Of a DNA stretch of 64,000 nt, positions 1 to 7,574 are shown one piece after another. Position 1 is the stretch's first letter; each line of letters opens with the position of its first letter. The stretch covers positions 744,001 through 808,000 of the forward strand of contig NZ_BEVZ01000002.1 of the NCBI RefSeq assembly GCF_003112515.1, in the 5' to 3' direction. The notes below the pieces were generated by a model that worked only from the letters and a program-made list of their open reading frames with translations, was not told where the DNA came from and did not search any database. Made by a program: the position numbers and the translations under genes. This DNA is from Streptomyces fragilis (GTDB lineage: Bacteria > Actinomycetota > Actinomycetes > Streptomycetales > Streptomycetaceae).

Positions 1-597
1 CTGTTGGCCTGCGGACGCCTGGTGCCGCGCAAGGGCTACGACCGGGCGATCCACGCCCTGGCCGAGATCCCCGACACCGAACTCCTCGTGGTGGGCGGCC
101 CCTTCGCCTGCCGCACCGAGAACGCCCCGGAACTCGCCGACGCCGTCCCCGAGGCGGCCCGGCTGCTCGCCCTCGCCGAGGAGCTCGGTGTCGCCGACCG
201 CCTCCGGATGCTCGGCGCGGTCTCCCGCGACCGGATGCCCGCCCTGATGCGCAGCGCCGACCTGGTGCTGTGCACCCCCTCCTACGAACCCTTCGGCATC
301 GTCCCGCTGGAGGCGATGGCCTGCGGCGTCCCGGTGCTCGCCACCGACGTCGGCGGACACCGCGACAGCGTCGCCGACCGCGCCACCGGGCGGCTGGTCC
401 CGCCCGACGACCCCGCGGAGCTGGCCCGGGCCGCCCGCGAACTGCTCGACGACGAAGCGCTGCGCCGCGCCTACGGCGCCGCGGGCCGCGCCCGCGTGCT
501 GGACCGCTTCACCTGGCGGCGCGTCGCGGACGGCGTCGAAGAGGTCTACCGCCAGGTGGCGGCGGGCCGCGAACTCTCTTCCTCGGAGGTGGCGTGA
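1..597 (+). CDS. GT4-family glycosyltransferase, C-terminal fragment (5' end outside window)
   Basis: Only the last 198 codons are visible; the frame is open from base 1. The fragment is the nucleotide-sugar-binding half of a GT-B fold, family 4 glycosyltransferase. It shows the E-x7-E signature (EPFGIVPLE, about codons 96-104), followed by the usual AMACGVPVLATDVGG stretch and the helix-rich GT4 C-terminus (RFTWRRVADGVEEVY). It probably transfers a sugar to a lipid- or polymer-linked acceptor at the cytoplasmic membrane face. Its stop overlaps the ATG of the phosphoheptose isomerase by one base, so it belongs to the heptose-type operon. Donor and acceptor cannot be read from sequence. Confidence 0.9.
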   Translation: MLACGRLVPRKGYDRAIHALAEIPDTELLVVGGPFACRTENAPELADAVPEAARLLALAEELGVADRLRMLGAVSRDRMPALMRSADLVLCTPSYEPFGIVPLEAMACGVPVLATDVGGHRDSVADRATGRLVPPDDPAELARAARELLDDEALRRAYGAAGRARVLDRFTWRRVADGVEEVYRQVAAGRELSSSEVA

Positions 598-1337
598 TGG
601 ACATGCGACCGGTTTCCGCCTCGGGCGGCCACTGCGACGCCCTCGACAAGGCCCTCGGCGACTTCCGGGCCAGGGCCCCGCACACCGTCGACCGCTGGGG
701 CGAGCTGCTCGCCGCCGTCCTCACCGGCGGCGGACGGCTGCTCGCCGCCGGCAACGGGGGCAGCGCCGCCCAGGCGCAGCACCTGACCGCCGAACTCGTC
801 GGCCGCTACCGCGACGACCGGCCCCCGTTCTCCGCGATCGCCCTGCACGCCGACACCTCCAGCACCACCGCCATCGCGAACGACTACGGTGTCGACGAGG
901 TGTTCGCCCGCCAGGTCCGCGCGCACGGACGCGACGACGACATCCTGATGCTGCTCTCCACCAGCGGCGCCAGCGCCAACCTGCTGGCCGCCGCCGAGGC
1001 CGCCCGCGAGGCCGGACTGCACGTGTGGGCGCTTACCGGACCGGCCCCCAACCCGCTGGCCGCCGCCGCCGACGAGGTGCTCGCCGTGGAGGCGCCGTCC
1101 ACCGCCACCGTGCAGGAACTCCACCTGGTCGCCGTGCACATGGTCTGCGAGGCCTTCGACGCCGCCCTGGAACGCGGCTGGGGCGCCAAGGGCCGCCGCC
1201 GCGCCGGGGCCGCCGCCGCCCCGGACCGCACGGGCGTGCCCGCCCGCGGCGCCGGCGGAGGCCCGCACGCCCTGCAGGCCGGGCTGATCCGGCGCACCCC
1301 CGACGACCTGCCGCACGGAGGCCGCCGGCATGAGTGA
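597..1337 (+). CDS. gmhA: Phosphoheptose isomerase (GmhA-like, SIS domain)
   Basis: A 246-residue SIS-fold protein expected to isomerise sedoheptulose 7-phosphate to D-glycero-D-manno-heptose 7-phosphate, the first step of nucleotide-heptose synthesis. The sugar-phosphate motif AGNGGSAAQAQHL and the Glu of AELVGRY are present, as are the STSGASANLL loop and the QELHLVAVH region holding the usual catalytic His. Family members are near 190-200 residues; this one has about 50 extra basic, Ala-rich C-terminal residues. ATG 597 was chosen because GGAGG (585-589) lies 7 bases upstream; GTG 594 is an alternative. It overlaps the upstream stop by one base and the next gene by eight, showing tight coupling. 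Confidence 0.9.
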   Translation: MDMRPVSASGGHCDALDKALGDFRARAPHTVDRWGELLAAVLTGGGRLLAAGNGGSAAQAQHLTAELVGRYRDDRPPFSAIALHADTSSTTAIANDYGVDEVFARQVRAHGRDDDILMLLSTSGASANLLAAAEAAREAGLHVWALTGPAPNPLAAAADEVLAVEAPSTATVQELHLVAVHMVCEAFDAALERGWGAKGRRRAGAAAAPDRTGVPARGAGGGPHALQAGLIRRTPDDLPHGGRRHE

Positions 1338-2994
1338 GAAGGTGAGCGCCCCGCTGGTCGTCGTCGGTGACGCGCTGCTCGACCGCGACCTCGTCGGAAC
1401 CGCCGACCGGCTGGCGCCCGACGCCCCCGTGCCGGTGGTCGCCGACTGCGTCGAGAGGCTGCGCCCCGGTGGCGCCGCCCTCGCCGCGTACCTCGCCGCC
1501 CAGGACGGCCGGCCGGTCACGCTGGTCACCGGACTCGGCGACGACCCCGCCGCCCGCCGGCTGCGGCGGCTGCTGGAACCGGCGGTGCGGGTGATCGCGC
1601 TGCCCGTCACCGGCCCGCTGCCGGAGAAGACCAGGCTGCTCGCCCAGCACCGGCCGGTGGCCCGGATCGACCGCGGCGACGGCCGGGCGGCCGGCGCCAC
1701 CGAGGAGGCCCGGGAGGCGATCCGCTCCGCGCACGCCGTCCTGGTCTCCGACTACGGCCGCGGAGCCGCCGAGGCGCTGCGCGACACCCTCGCCGAGCGG
1801 CCGCCCGAGGTGTGGGACCCCCATCCGCGCGGCGCCACCCCGGTCCCCGGGACCCGGCTGGTCACCCCGGCCGAGAAGGAGGCCCGCCAGTTCGCCGAGG
1901 GCGGCTCGGGGGAGGACCTGCGCACCGTCTCCCGCGGCGCAGCCGCCCTGGTCCGTGCCTGGCAGGCCGCCGCCGTCGTGGTCACCCTGGGCTCGCGCGG
2001 CGCCCTGCTGTCCTACGGCGACAACCCCCTGCTCTTCCCCGCGCCCACCGCCCACGCCGGCGACCCCTGCGGCGCCGGCGACCGGTTCGCCGCCACCGCC
2101 GCCGGCCACCTGGCGGACGGCGCGCTGGTGGAGGAGGCGGTGGCCAGGGCGGTCGCCGCCGCCACCGGGTTCGTCGCCGCGGGCGCGGCGGGGGCGATCG
2201 GCGTCGACGCCGCGGACACGGAGGCCGCCCCCGCGTCCACGACGGGGGCCGCCGGGGCGGACACGCAGGCACCCGCCGTTCCGGGGACCGCGGAGGGCGC
2301 CCCGGAAGGTGCCACCCCCGGGCGGGCGGCGCGGGCTGCCGTGGGAAGGGCGGCGGCAAGGGTCCTGCCCGGGGCGGCGGAGGGTACCGTGGCAGGGACG
2401 ATCGGGGACGCCGTGGGACAGGCGGCGGCGGACGCCGTGGAAGGGGCCGTGGACGACACCGCTCCGCGCGGCCCAGGCCGGGCCCCACGCCCCGCGCCCC
2501 CGGCCGGGGACGAGGACCCGTGTGTCCTGGCCGGGAGGGTCCGCGCGGCCGGCGGGACCGTGGTGGCGGCGGGAGGCTGCTTCGACCTGCTGCACGCCGG
2601 TCACGTCGGCCTGCTCGAGGAGGCCCGCCGCCTCGGCGACTGCCTCGTCGTCTGCGTCAACTCCGACGCCTCGGTGCGCCGCCGCAAGGGCGACGGCCGC
2701 CCGGTCAACCCGCTGGCCGACCGGGTCCGCGTACTCAAGGCGCTCGCCTGCGTCGACGCGGTCGCCGTCTTCGACGAGGACACCCCGGCACAGCTCCTCG
2801 CCCGGCTCCGCCCCGACGTGTGGGTCAAGGGCGGCGACTACGCCGGAGCCGACCTGCCCGAGGCGGCCCTGCTCGAGGAGTGGGGCGGCCAGGCCGTCCT
2901 GCTGCCCTACCTGGACGGGCGGTCCTCCACCCGCCTCGCCGCCCGGGCCGCCGCCGCGGTGGCCGCCGCACGCGACGCGGGAGGCCCGAGGTGA
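1330..2994 (+). CDS. hldE: Bifunctional heptose 7-phosphate kinase / heptose 1-phosphate nucleotidyltransferase (HldE-like)
   Basis: This 554-residue protein has the two HldE domains. Residues 1 to about 295 are a PfkB/ribokinase-type kinase with the signature region GDALLDRDL and the catalytic GAGDRF near residue 247. Residues about 395-554 are a cytidylyltransferase-like domain with GCFDLLHAGHVGLL (HxGH) near 415-428 and a GRSSTRL end. It would phosphorylate heptose 7-phosphate and then form the nucleotide heptose. Usual HldE is about 475 residues; the excess is an Ala/Gly-rich linker of roughly 100 residues between the domains. ATG 1330 overlaps gmhA by eight bases. The separate GmhB phosphatase needed between the two reactions is not recognised in the window. 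Confidence 0.88.
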   Translation: MSEKVSAPLVVVGDALLDRDLVGTADRLAPDAPVPVVADCVERLRPGGAALAAYLAAQDGRPVTLVTGLGDDPAARRLRRLLEPAVRVIALPVTGPLPEKTRLLAQHRPVARIDRGDGRAAGATEEAREAIRSAHAVLVSDYGRGAAEALRDTLAERPPEVWDPHPRGATPVPGTRLVTPAEKEARQFAEGGSGEDLRTVSRGAAALVRAWQAAAVVVTLGSRGALLSYGDNPLLFPAPTAHAGDPCGAGDRFAATAAGHLADGALVEEAVARAVAAATGFVAAGAAGAIGVDAADTEAAPASTTGAAGADTQAPAVPGTAEGAPEGATPGRAARAAVGRAAARVLPGAAEGTVAGTIGDAVGQAAADAVEGAVDDTAPRGPGRAPRPAPPAGDEDPCVLAGRVRAAGGTVVAAGGCFDLLHAGHVGLLEEARRLGDCLVVCVNSDASVRRRKGDGRPVNPLADRVRVLKALACVDAVAVFDEDTPAQLLARLRPDVWVKGGDYAGADLPEAALLEEWGGQAVLLPYLDGRSSTRLAARAAAAVAAARDAGGPR

Positions 2995-4139
2995 CCCGCC
3001 ACCGCGTACTGGTGCTGCGCGCCCTGGGCCTCGGGGACCTGCTGGCCGGGATCCCCGCGCTGCGCGGCCTGCGCCGCGCCCACCCGGACTCCGAGATCAC
3101 CCTCGCCGCGCCGGCCGAACTCGCCGCGCTCGCACGGGAGTCGGGCGCGGTGGACCGCCTGCTGCCCGCCTCCGCGGCGGGCCGTGCCGTGCCCGCCGCC
3201 CTCGACTGGACCGGGCCCCCGCCCGACCTCGCCGTCGACCTGCACGGCAACGGCCCGCTCAGCCACGGCCTGCTCGCCGCGCTGCGGCCCGCCCGCCTGT
3301 TCGCCTTCGCGCACCCGGACACCCCCGGCGTCGAGGGACCCCCGTGGTACGCCGAGGAGCACGAGCGCGACCGCTGGTGCCGCCTGCTCGCCTGGTACGG
3401 CGTCGACGCCGACCCCGGCGACCTCCGGCTGCCCCGCCCGAAGGCCGCCTCCCCGGCGCCCGGCGCGGTCGTCCTGCACCCCGGCGCCGGATCCCCGGCC
3501 CGCTGCTGGCCCGTCGAGAGGTTCGCCGCCGTGGCCGCCGCGCTGCGGGAGCGGGGACACCGGGTGGTGGTCACCGGGGGACCGGGGGAGGACGACCTGG
3601 TGGCCGCCGTCGCCGACGGCGCGGGGCTGGACGGCGCCGACCGGCTCGGCGGGGGGCTGCCGCTGCCCGAGCTGGCCGCGCTGGTGGCCTCGGCGCGGGC
3701 CGTCGTCAGCGGCGACACCGGTCTCGCCCACCTCGCCGTCGCCCACGGCACGCCGTCCGTCACCCTCTTCGGGCCCACCCCGCCCGCCCGCTGGGGACCG
3801 CCCCGCCGGCCGCGCCACCAGGTCCTGTGGCACCCCGGCCCGCCCGGCGACCCGCACGCCCGCCGCCCCGACCCGGGGCTGCTGCGGATCACCGTGGACG
3901 AGGTCGTCGGCGCCTTCGGGCGGCTGCCGGCGGAGGAGGCGCGCGACACCGCCGACGAGCCGGCGCGACCGACCACCGGCCCCGGTTGCCCCGCGGACAC
4001 CCGACCACGCGTACGTCCCGGCCACGCCGCGCCCTCGGGCCACGCCGCGCCTTCGGGCCGTGCCGTGCCCGCCGACCCCACCGCGCCCCCGGACCCCGCC
4101 GCGCCCTCCGGCCCCACCGTGACCACCGGAACGCCATGA
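2991..4139 (+). CDS. GT9-family glycosyltransferase (ADP-heptose:LPS heptosyltransferase-like)
   Basis: A 382-residue GT-B enzyme of family 9, the WaaC/WaaF heptosyltransferase family. The N-terminus has the acceptor-side loop LRALGLGDLLAG; the C-terminal half has VLHPGAGSPARCWP near residue 160 and SGDTGLAHLAVAHGTPSV near 240, followed by FGPTPPARWGP, all typical of nucleotide-heptose binding. GTG 2991 overlaps the hldE stop (GTGA), so the kinase product and its user are translationally coupled. The last about 60 residues are a low-complexity tail built from six 18-bp repeats (GHAAPS-type, 4020-4127). The natural acceptor in a Gram-positive cell is unknown; a wall glycopolymer or glycolipid is an inference. 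Confidence 0.87.
   Translation: MTRHRVLVLRALGLGDLLAGIPALRGLRRAHPDSEITLAAPAELAALARESGAVDRLLPASAAGRAVPAALDWTGPPPDLAVDLHGNGPLSHGLLAALRPARLFAFAHPDTPGVEGPPWYAEEHERDRWCRLLAWYGVDADPGDLRLPRPKAASPAPGAVVLHPGAGSPARCWPVERFAAVAAALRERGHRVVVTGGPGEDDLVAAVADGAGLDGADRLGGGLPLPELAALVASARAVVSGDTGLAHLAVAHGTPSVTLFGPTPPARWGPPRRPRHQVLWHPGPPGDPHARRPDPGLLRITVDEVVGAFGRLPAEEARDTADEPARPTTGPGCPADTRPRVRPGHAAPSGHAAPSGRAVPADPTAPPDPAAPSGPTVTTGTP
4020..4127 (+). repeat. 18-bp tandem repeat (about six copies) at the 3' end of the GT9 gene
   Basis: Six consecutive 18-bp units encode hexapeptides GHAAPS, GHAAPS, GRAVPA, DPTAPP, DPAAPS and GPTVTT. The first two units differ by one base; later units are degenerate. The array ends three codons before the stop of the GT9 gene and the overlapping start of the next gene. 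Confidence 0.8.
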
Positions 4140-5026
4140 CCGCTCCCGCCCCGCGCCAGGACCCGGGCCCCGCCGTCGGCGTCGTGATCGCCACCCGCGA
4201 CCGGCAGGACAGCCTCGCCCACACCCTGCGCCGCCTGCTCGCCCTGCCCGAGAGACCGCCGGTCGTCGTGGTCGACAACGCCTCCCGAGACGGCACACGG
4301 GAAATGATCGGCCGCGACTTCCCACAGGTCAGGGCGCTCACCCTGGCGGAGAACCAGGGCGCCACCGCCCGCACCCTCGGGGTACGGCTGCTCGAGACCC
4401 CCTACGTGGCCTTCAGCGACGACGACTCCTGGTGGGAGCCCGGCGCGCTGACCGCCGCCGCCCGGCGCCTGGAGGCCCACCCGCGGCTCGGGCTCCTCGC
4501 CGCCCGCACCCTGGTCGGCCCCGAGGGCGCGGACGACCCGATGAACGAGGTCCTCGCCGCCTCCCCGCTGGGCACCGCCCCCGACCTGCCCGGCACCCAG
4601 GTGCTCGGCTTCCTCGGCTGTGCGGCCGTCGCCCGCCGCACCGCCTACCTGGAGTCCGGCGGCTACCACCGGGTGCTCTTCTTCGGGGCCGAGGAGACCC
4701 TGCTCGCCTACGACCTGGCGGCCCGCGGCTGGGGCGTGACCTACTGCCCCGACGTGGTCGCCCGCCACCACCCCGCCACCGCGCCCCGACCGCACCGCAC
4801 CGCCCTGCAACGGCGCAACGAGGTGCTGACCGCCTGGCTGCGCCGGCCGCTGCCGCTCGCCCTGGCCCGCACCCGCGAACTCGCCGTCGAGGCACGGCAC
4901 GGCGGCCCCGCCCGGCACGCCCTGCGCGGGACGCTGGTGCGGCTGCCGGGCGCGCTGCGGGCCCGCGCACCGCTGCCGCCGCACGTCGAACGCGCCGCCC
5001 GGCTGCTGGACGGGGCCCGCGCGTGA
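4136..5026 (+). CDS. GT2-family glycosyltransferase (first of a tandem pair)
   Basis: A 296-residue GT-A enzyme of family 2. It starts with the Rossmann-like strand VGVVIATRDRQ and VVVVDNASRDGT, has the metal-binding SDDDSWWEPG (DxD type) near residues 98-107, and an acceptor-side segment GFLGCAAVARR followed by FFGAEETLLAYDL (ED-type catalytic region). It would transfer an activated sugar inside the cytoplasm. ATG 4136 overlaps the GT9 stop (ATGA). It shares the same block order and length with the next gene, so the two are tandem paralogues. Substrates are not deducible. Confidence 0.88.
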   Translation: MTAPAPRQDPGPAVGVVIATRDRQDSLAHTLRRLLALPERPPVVVVDNASRDGTREMIGRDFPQVRALTLAENQGATARTLGVRLLETPYVAFSDDDSWWEPGALTAAARRLEAHPRLGLLAARTLVGPEGADDPMNEVLAASPLGTAPDLPGTQVLGFLGCAAVARRTAYLESGGYHRVLFFGAEETLLAYDLAARGWGVTYCPDVVARHHPATAPRPHRTALQRRNEVLTAWLRRPLPLALARTRELAVEARHGGPARHALRGTLVRLPGALRARAPLPPHVERAARLLDGARA

Positions 5027-5931
5027 ACCCCTCCGGAGCCGACCCCCGCGTCAGCGTCGTGGTCATCACCCACAACCGGCGCGACGAACTCCTGTACACG
5101 CTCGACCGGCTGGCGGAACTGCCCGAGCGGCCACCGGTGATCGTCACCGACAACGCCTCGGCCGACGGCACCGCCGCCGCCGTCGCGCGCCGCCATCCGC
5201 AGGTGCGGCTGCTGCGTCCGGGCCGCAACCTCGGGGCGGTCGGCCGCAACCTCGCGGTGCGTCACGTCACCACGCCCTACGTGGCGTTCTGCGACGACGA
5301 CACCTGGTGGGAGCCCGGCTCGCTGCGCGGCGCCGCCGACCTGCTGGACCGGTTCCCGGGCGTCGCCGCGGTGACCGCCCGCATCCTCGTGGAGCCGGGA
5401 GGCGCCGAGGACCCCATCGTCGCCGAGCTGCGGGACTCGCCCGTCCCCGGACCCGACTGGCTGCCGGGACCCGCACTGGGCTCGTTCCTCGCGGCGGCGA
5501 CCGTGCTGCGCACCGACGCGTTCCGGACGGCCGGCGGGTTCTCACCGCGCCTGTGGCTCGGCGGCGAGGAGGAACTGCTCGCCGTGGACCTCGCGGCGGC
5601 GGGATGGTGGCTGGTCTACGCCGACTCCCTCACCATCCACCACCGGGCGTCCGCCGCACGCGACTCCACCCTGCGGCGCACGCACGGCATCCGCAACACC
5701 CTGTGGTTCACCTGGCTGCGGCGTCCGGCGCGCGCGGCGCTGCGGCGCACCCTGCACCTGGCGCGGACCGTGCCGCGCGACGCGGCCTCGCTGCGCGGCT
5801 TCGCCCTCGCCGCGGCCGGGCTGCCGTGGGTGGTGCGGGAGCGGCGGGTGCTCCCGGCGACGGTCGAGTCCCGTCTCGTGCTGCTGGAGGCCTCCCAACG
5901 GGCGTCGCGGGCACGGCGGTACACCGGATGA
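5023..5931 (+). CDS. GT2-family glycosyltransferase (second of a tandem pair)
   Basis: A 302-residue family 2 glycosyltransferase paralogous to the gene before it. It shows VSVVVITHNRRDELL at the start, VTDNASADGT, CDDDTWWEPGSL as the DxD metal site, and GGEEELLAVDL as the likely catalytic-base region. The C-terminal about 70 residues are Arg-rich, amphipathic and probably membrane-peripheral. GTG 5023 overlaps the previous stop (GTGA). It is the last gene of the coupled operon that starts left of the window. Duplicate GT2 enzymes often add successive residues of one glycan; that is an inference here. Confidence 0.88.
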   Translation: MNPSGADPRVSVVVITHNRRDELLYTLDRLAELPERPPVIVTDNASADGTAAAVARRHPQVRLLRPGRNLGAVGRNLAVRHVTTPYVAFCDDDTWWEPGSLRGAADLLDRFPGVAAVTARILVEPGGAEDPIVAELRDSPVPGPDWLPGPALGSFLAAATVLRTDAFRTAGGFSPRLWLGGEEELLAVDLAAAGWWLVYADSLTIHHRASAARDSTLRRTHGIRNTLWFTWLRRPARAALRRTLHLARTVPRDAASLRGFALAAAGLPWVVRERRVLPATVESRLVLLEASQRASRARRYTG

Positions 5932-6008
5932 CGGCGGCGGTTCCGGGCCCCGCGCGGCCCCGCGCGGACCTACCCTGGGCCTGAGGCCGTCCCGTGAGGA
6001 GCACGCGT

Positions 6009-6092
6009 ATGGATCTGCCCAGGACCGGCCCGGCGCGACGCGAGCACCCGGCGCGACGCGAGCACCCGGTGCGACGCGAGCGCCCGGCGTGA
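6009..6092 (+). CDS. Putative 27-residue leader peptide built of 18-bp repeats
   Basis: A short open frame starts at ATG 6009, 7 bases after a good ribosome binding site (GAGGAG, 5997-6002 region). It encodes MDLPRTG followed by three hexapeptide repeats of the ARREHP type. Its TGA (6090-6092) overlaps the GTG start (6089) of the histidine phosphatase gene, so translating it would deliver ribosomes to that start, which itself has no clear ribosome binding site. No function is known; it may be a coupling leader or only the by-product of a minisatellite. Confidence 0.4.
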   Translation: MDLPRTGPARREHPARREHPVRRERPA

Positions 6093-6096
6093 CGCG
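6031..6096 (+). repeat. 18-bp tandem repeat containing the phosphatase start codon
   Basis: Units begin at 6031, 6049, 6067 and (partial) 6085. The first two, CGGCGCGACGCGAGCACC, are identical; the third has two changes. The GTG start of the downstream gene (6089) is the variant fifth-to-seventh bases of the fourth unit. Confidence 0.85.
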
Positions 6097-6832
6097 GCCC
6101 CCCGTCCCCGGCGCCCCGGACGGCCTGGCGCCGCCCTGCGCCCTGGCCGGCCTGTGGGCCGTGCGGCACGGGCAGAGCACGGCCAACGTGGCCTTCGCCG
6201 CGGCGGAGGCGTCGCACTCCACGGAGCCCGTGCCGGGCCGCGACCGGGACGTCCCGCTGACCGCCCTGGGAGCGGCGCAGGCCCGCGCGCTGGGTGCCTG
6301 GCTGGCCGCACCGGCCCCCGCAGGAGGCCCCGACCTGGTCGTGTGTTCCCCCTACCTGCGCGCCCGGCGGACCTGGGAGCTGATGGCCTCCCGCGCCGCC
6401 GAGCTCGGTGTGCCGCAGCCGCACGCGCTGGTGGACGAGCGGCTGCGGGACCGGGAGATGGGCGTCTTCGAGCTGCACCCCGCGACCGCGCTGCGCGCCC
6501 GGGCGCCGCAGGAGGCGGCCCGCCGGGAGCTGCTGGGGGACTGGTACTACCGGCCGCCCGGCGGGGAGGCCTTCACCGACGTCGCCGTCCGCGTCGGCCA
6601 GTTCGTCTCCGACCTGGCCGCCGCCGCACCGGGACGGCGCGTCCTGGTCGTCGCGCACGACGGGGTGCTGGTGGCCCTGCGTCATGTCCTCGCCGGGATC
6701 GGGGCCGCCGCGCCCGAGCCGCCGCCACCGGTGCCGAACGCCTCGGTGTCGCACTGGGACGGCGACGGGCGGCGCCTGCGCCCGGTCACCTGGGGCGACA
6801 CCGCCCACCTGGCCACGGCGGACCTCGCCTGA
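6089..6832 (+). CDS. Histidine phosphatase family protein (phosphoglycerate mutase-like)
   Basis: A 247-residue member of the branch-1 histidine phosphatase superfamily. The phosphorylated-His motif is WAVRHGQSTAN (residues about 22-32), the conserved acid is in RLRDREMGVFE, and the second catalytic His is in VVAHDGVLVALRH. It would remove phosphate from a small phosphorylated metabolite. It follows the heptose operon by about 150 bases; as no GmhB phosphatase is seen, it is a speculative candidate for a sugar phosphatase of that pathway. The start GTG 6089 lies within an 18-bp repeat and overlaps the stop of the short upstream ORF. Confidence 0.82.
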   Translation: MTRPPVPGAPDGLAPPCALAGLWAVRHGQSTANVAFAAAEASHSTEPVPGRDRDVPLTALGAAQARALGAWLAAPAPAGGPDLVVCSPYLRARRTWELMASRAAELGVPQPHALVDERLRDREMGVFELHPATALRARAPQEAARRELLGDWYYRPPGGEAFTDVAVRVGQFVSDLAAAAPGRRVLVVAHDGVLVALRHVLAGIGAAAPEPPPPVPNASVSHWDGDGRRLRPVTWGDTAHLATADLA

Positions 6833-6856
6833 CGGGCCGTCCCGGCCCGCACGGCG

Positions 6857-7399
6857 TCAGTGGTGGTGGGCGTGGACGACCGCGTGGCCCTTGCCGCGGC
6901 CGATCATCCACTTGTTGACCGGAGTGGTGACCAGGAAGGCCACGGCGAAGCCGCCCAGCAGCGCCGACCAGAACAGGCCGTCCGAGAGCTGCGCCTCCAT
7001 CGCCCCGGGGGTCAGGGCGATGATGCCGTTGTCGACGAGCTCCATCACGGCGATGGAGACCGTGTCGGCGGCCAGCGCAACCTTGACCGCCGCCCGCAGC
7101 TCCAGGCCGGCCCTGCGGACCCCGAACAGGGTGAAGGAGTAGCCGAACACGAAGGCCAGCCCGATCGCCAGCACCATGGTCGGCACGTTCCCCCAGGCCA
7201 GCGCCGTGCCGATGACCATGCCGAGGATCTCGCCCACGGCACAGCCGGTGAGGCAGTGCAGCGTCGCCTTCGCCGCCATGGCCCAGGTCGCCCCCGGGCG
7301 GGGCGTGTGATGGTGCCCCTCGTGATGCCCGGCGTGATGACCGGCGTGGCCCCCGTGCGCCCCGTGGGCGTCACCGGAGTGGTGCCCGGTGTGCTCCAT
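6857..7399 (-). CDS. DUF4396 family membrane protein with His-rich N-terminus
   Basis: A 180-residue inner-membrane protein. The first about 33 residues are extremely His/Gly rich (HTGHH, HAGHHAGHHEGHHH), then come about four hydrophobic segments with LHCLTGCAVGEILG, LAFVFGYSFTLFGVRRAG and LVTTPVNKWMIGRGKG, typical of DUF4396, and a HAHHH end. DUF4396 has no established reaction; the His clusters suggest metal (copper) contact. ATG 7399 has a GGGGAGAAC ribosome site; upstream codons in the same frame are not credible protein. A perfect ATACCCCC/GGGGGTAT palindrome (7460-7476) lies about 60 bases upstream, and a DUF305 gene is next, together suggesting copper-responsive control. Confidence 0.85.
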   Translation of the reverse strand: MEHTGHHSGDAHGAHGGHAGHHAGHHEGHHHTPRPGATWAMAAKATLHCLTGCAVGEILGMVIGTALAWGNVPTMVLAIGLAFVFGYSFTLFGVRRAGLELRAAVKVALAADTVSIAVMELVDNGIIALTPGAMEAQLSDGLFWSALLGGFAVAFLVTTPVNKWMIGRGKGHAVVHAHHH

Positions 7400-7459
7400 G
7401 ACCGTTCTCCCCTCGCTGTCGGACGGGGCCCGTCTCCCGGCCCCGCACACCCGAACCAT

Positions 7460-7476
7460 ATACCCCCAGGGGGTAT
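7460..7476 (-). promoter_or_regulatory. CsoR-like palindromic operator upstream of the DUF4396 gene
   Basis: A perfect 8-bp inverted repeat ATACCCCC-A-GGGGGTAT centred at 7468. Actinobacterial CsoR copper repressors bind G/C-tract palindromes flanked by TAT/ATA of this form. A related sequence precedes the DUF305 gene. No csoR gene is in the window. Confidence 0.6.
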
Positions 7477-7507
7477 TCCGGCAGGAAGGGGGCGAGCTCG
7501 TGACACG

Positions 7508-7550
7508 CCGGTGGGGCGCACGCCGCGGTGCGCGACGCCCGCCCCACCGG
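7508..7550 (-). terminator. Hairpin terminator after the DUF305 gene
   Basis: An 11-bp perfect inverted repeat (7508-7518 with 7540-7550, CCGGTGGGGCG arm) encloses a second 6-bp inverted repeat (GCGCAC with GTGCGC). It lies 25 bases past the DUF305 stop. There is no T tract, as is usual in Streptomyces. Confidence 0.6.
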
Positions 7551-7574
7551 GTGACAACAGGTGCTCGCGGCCGG

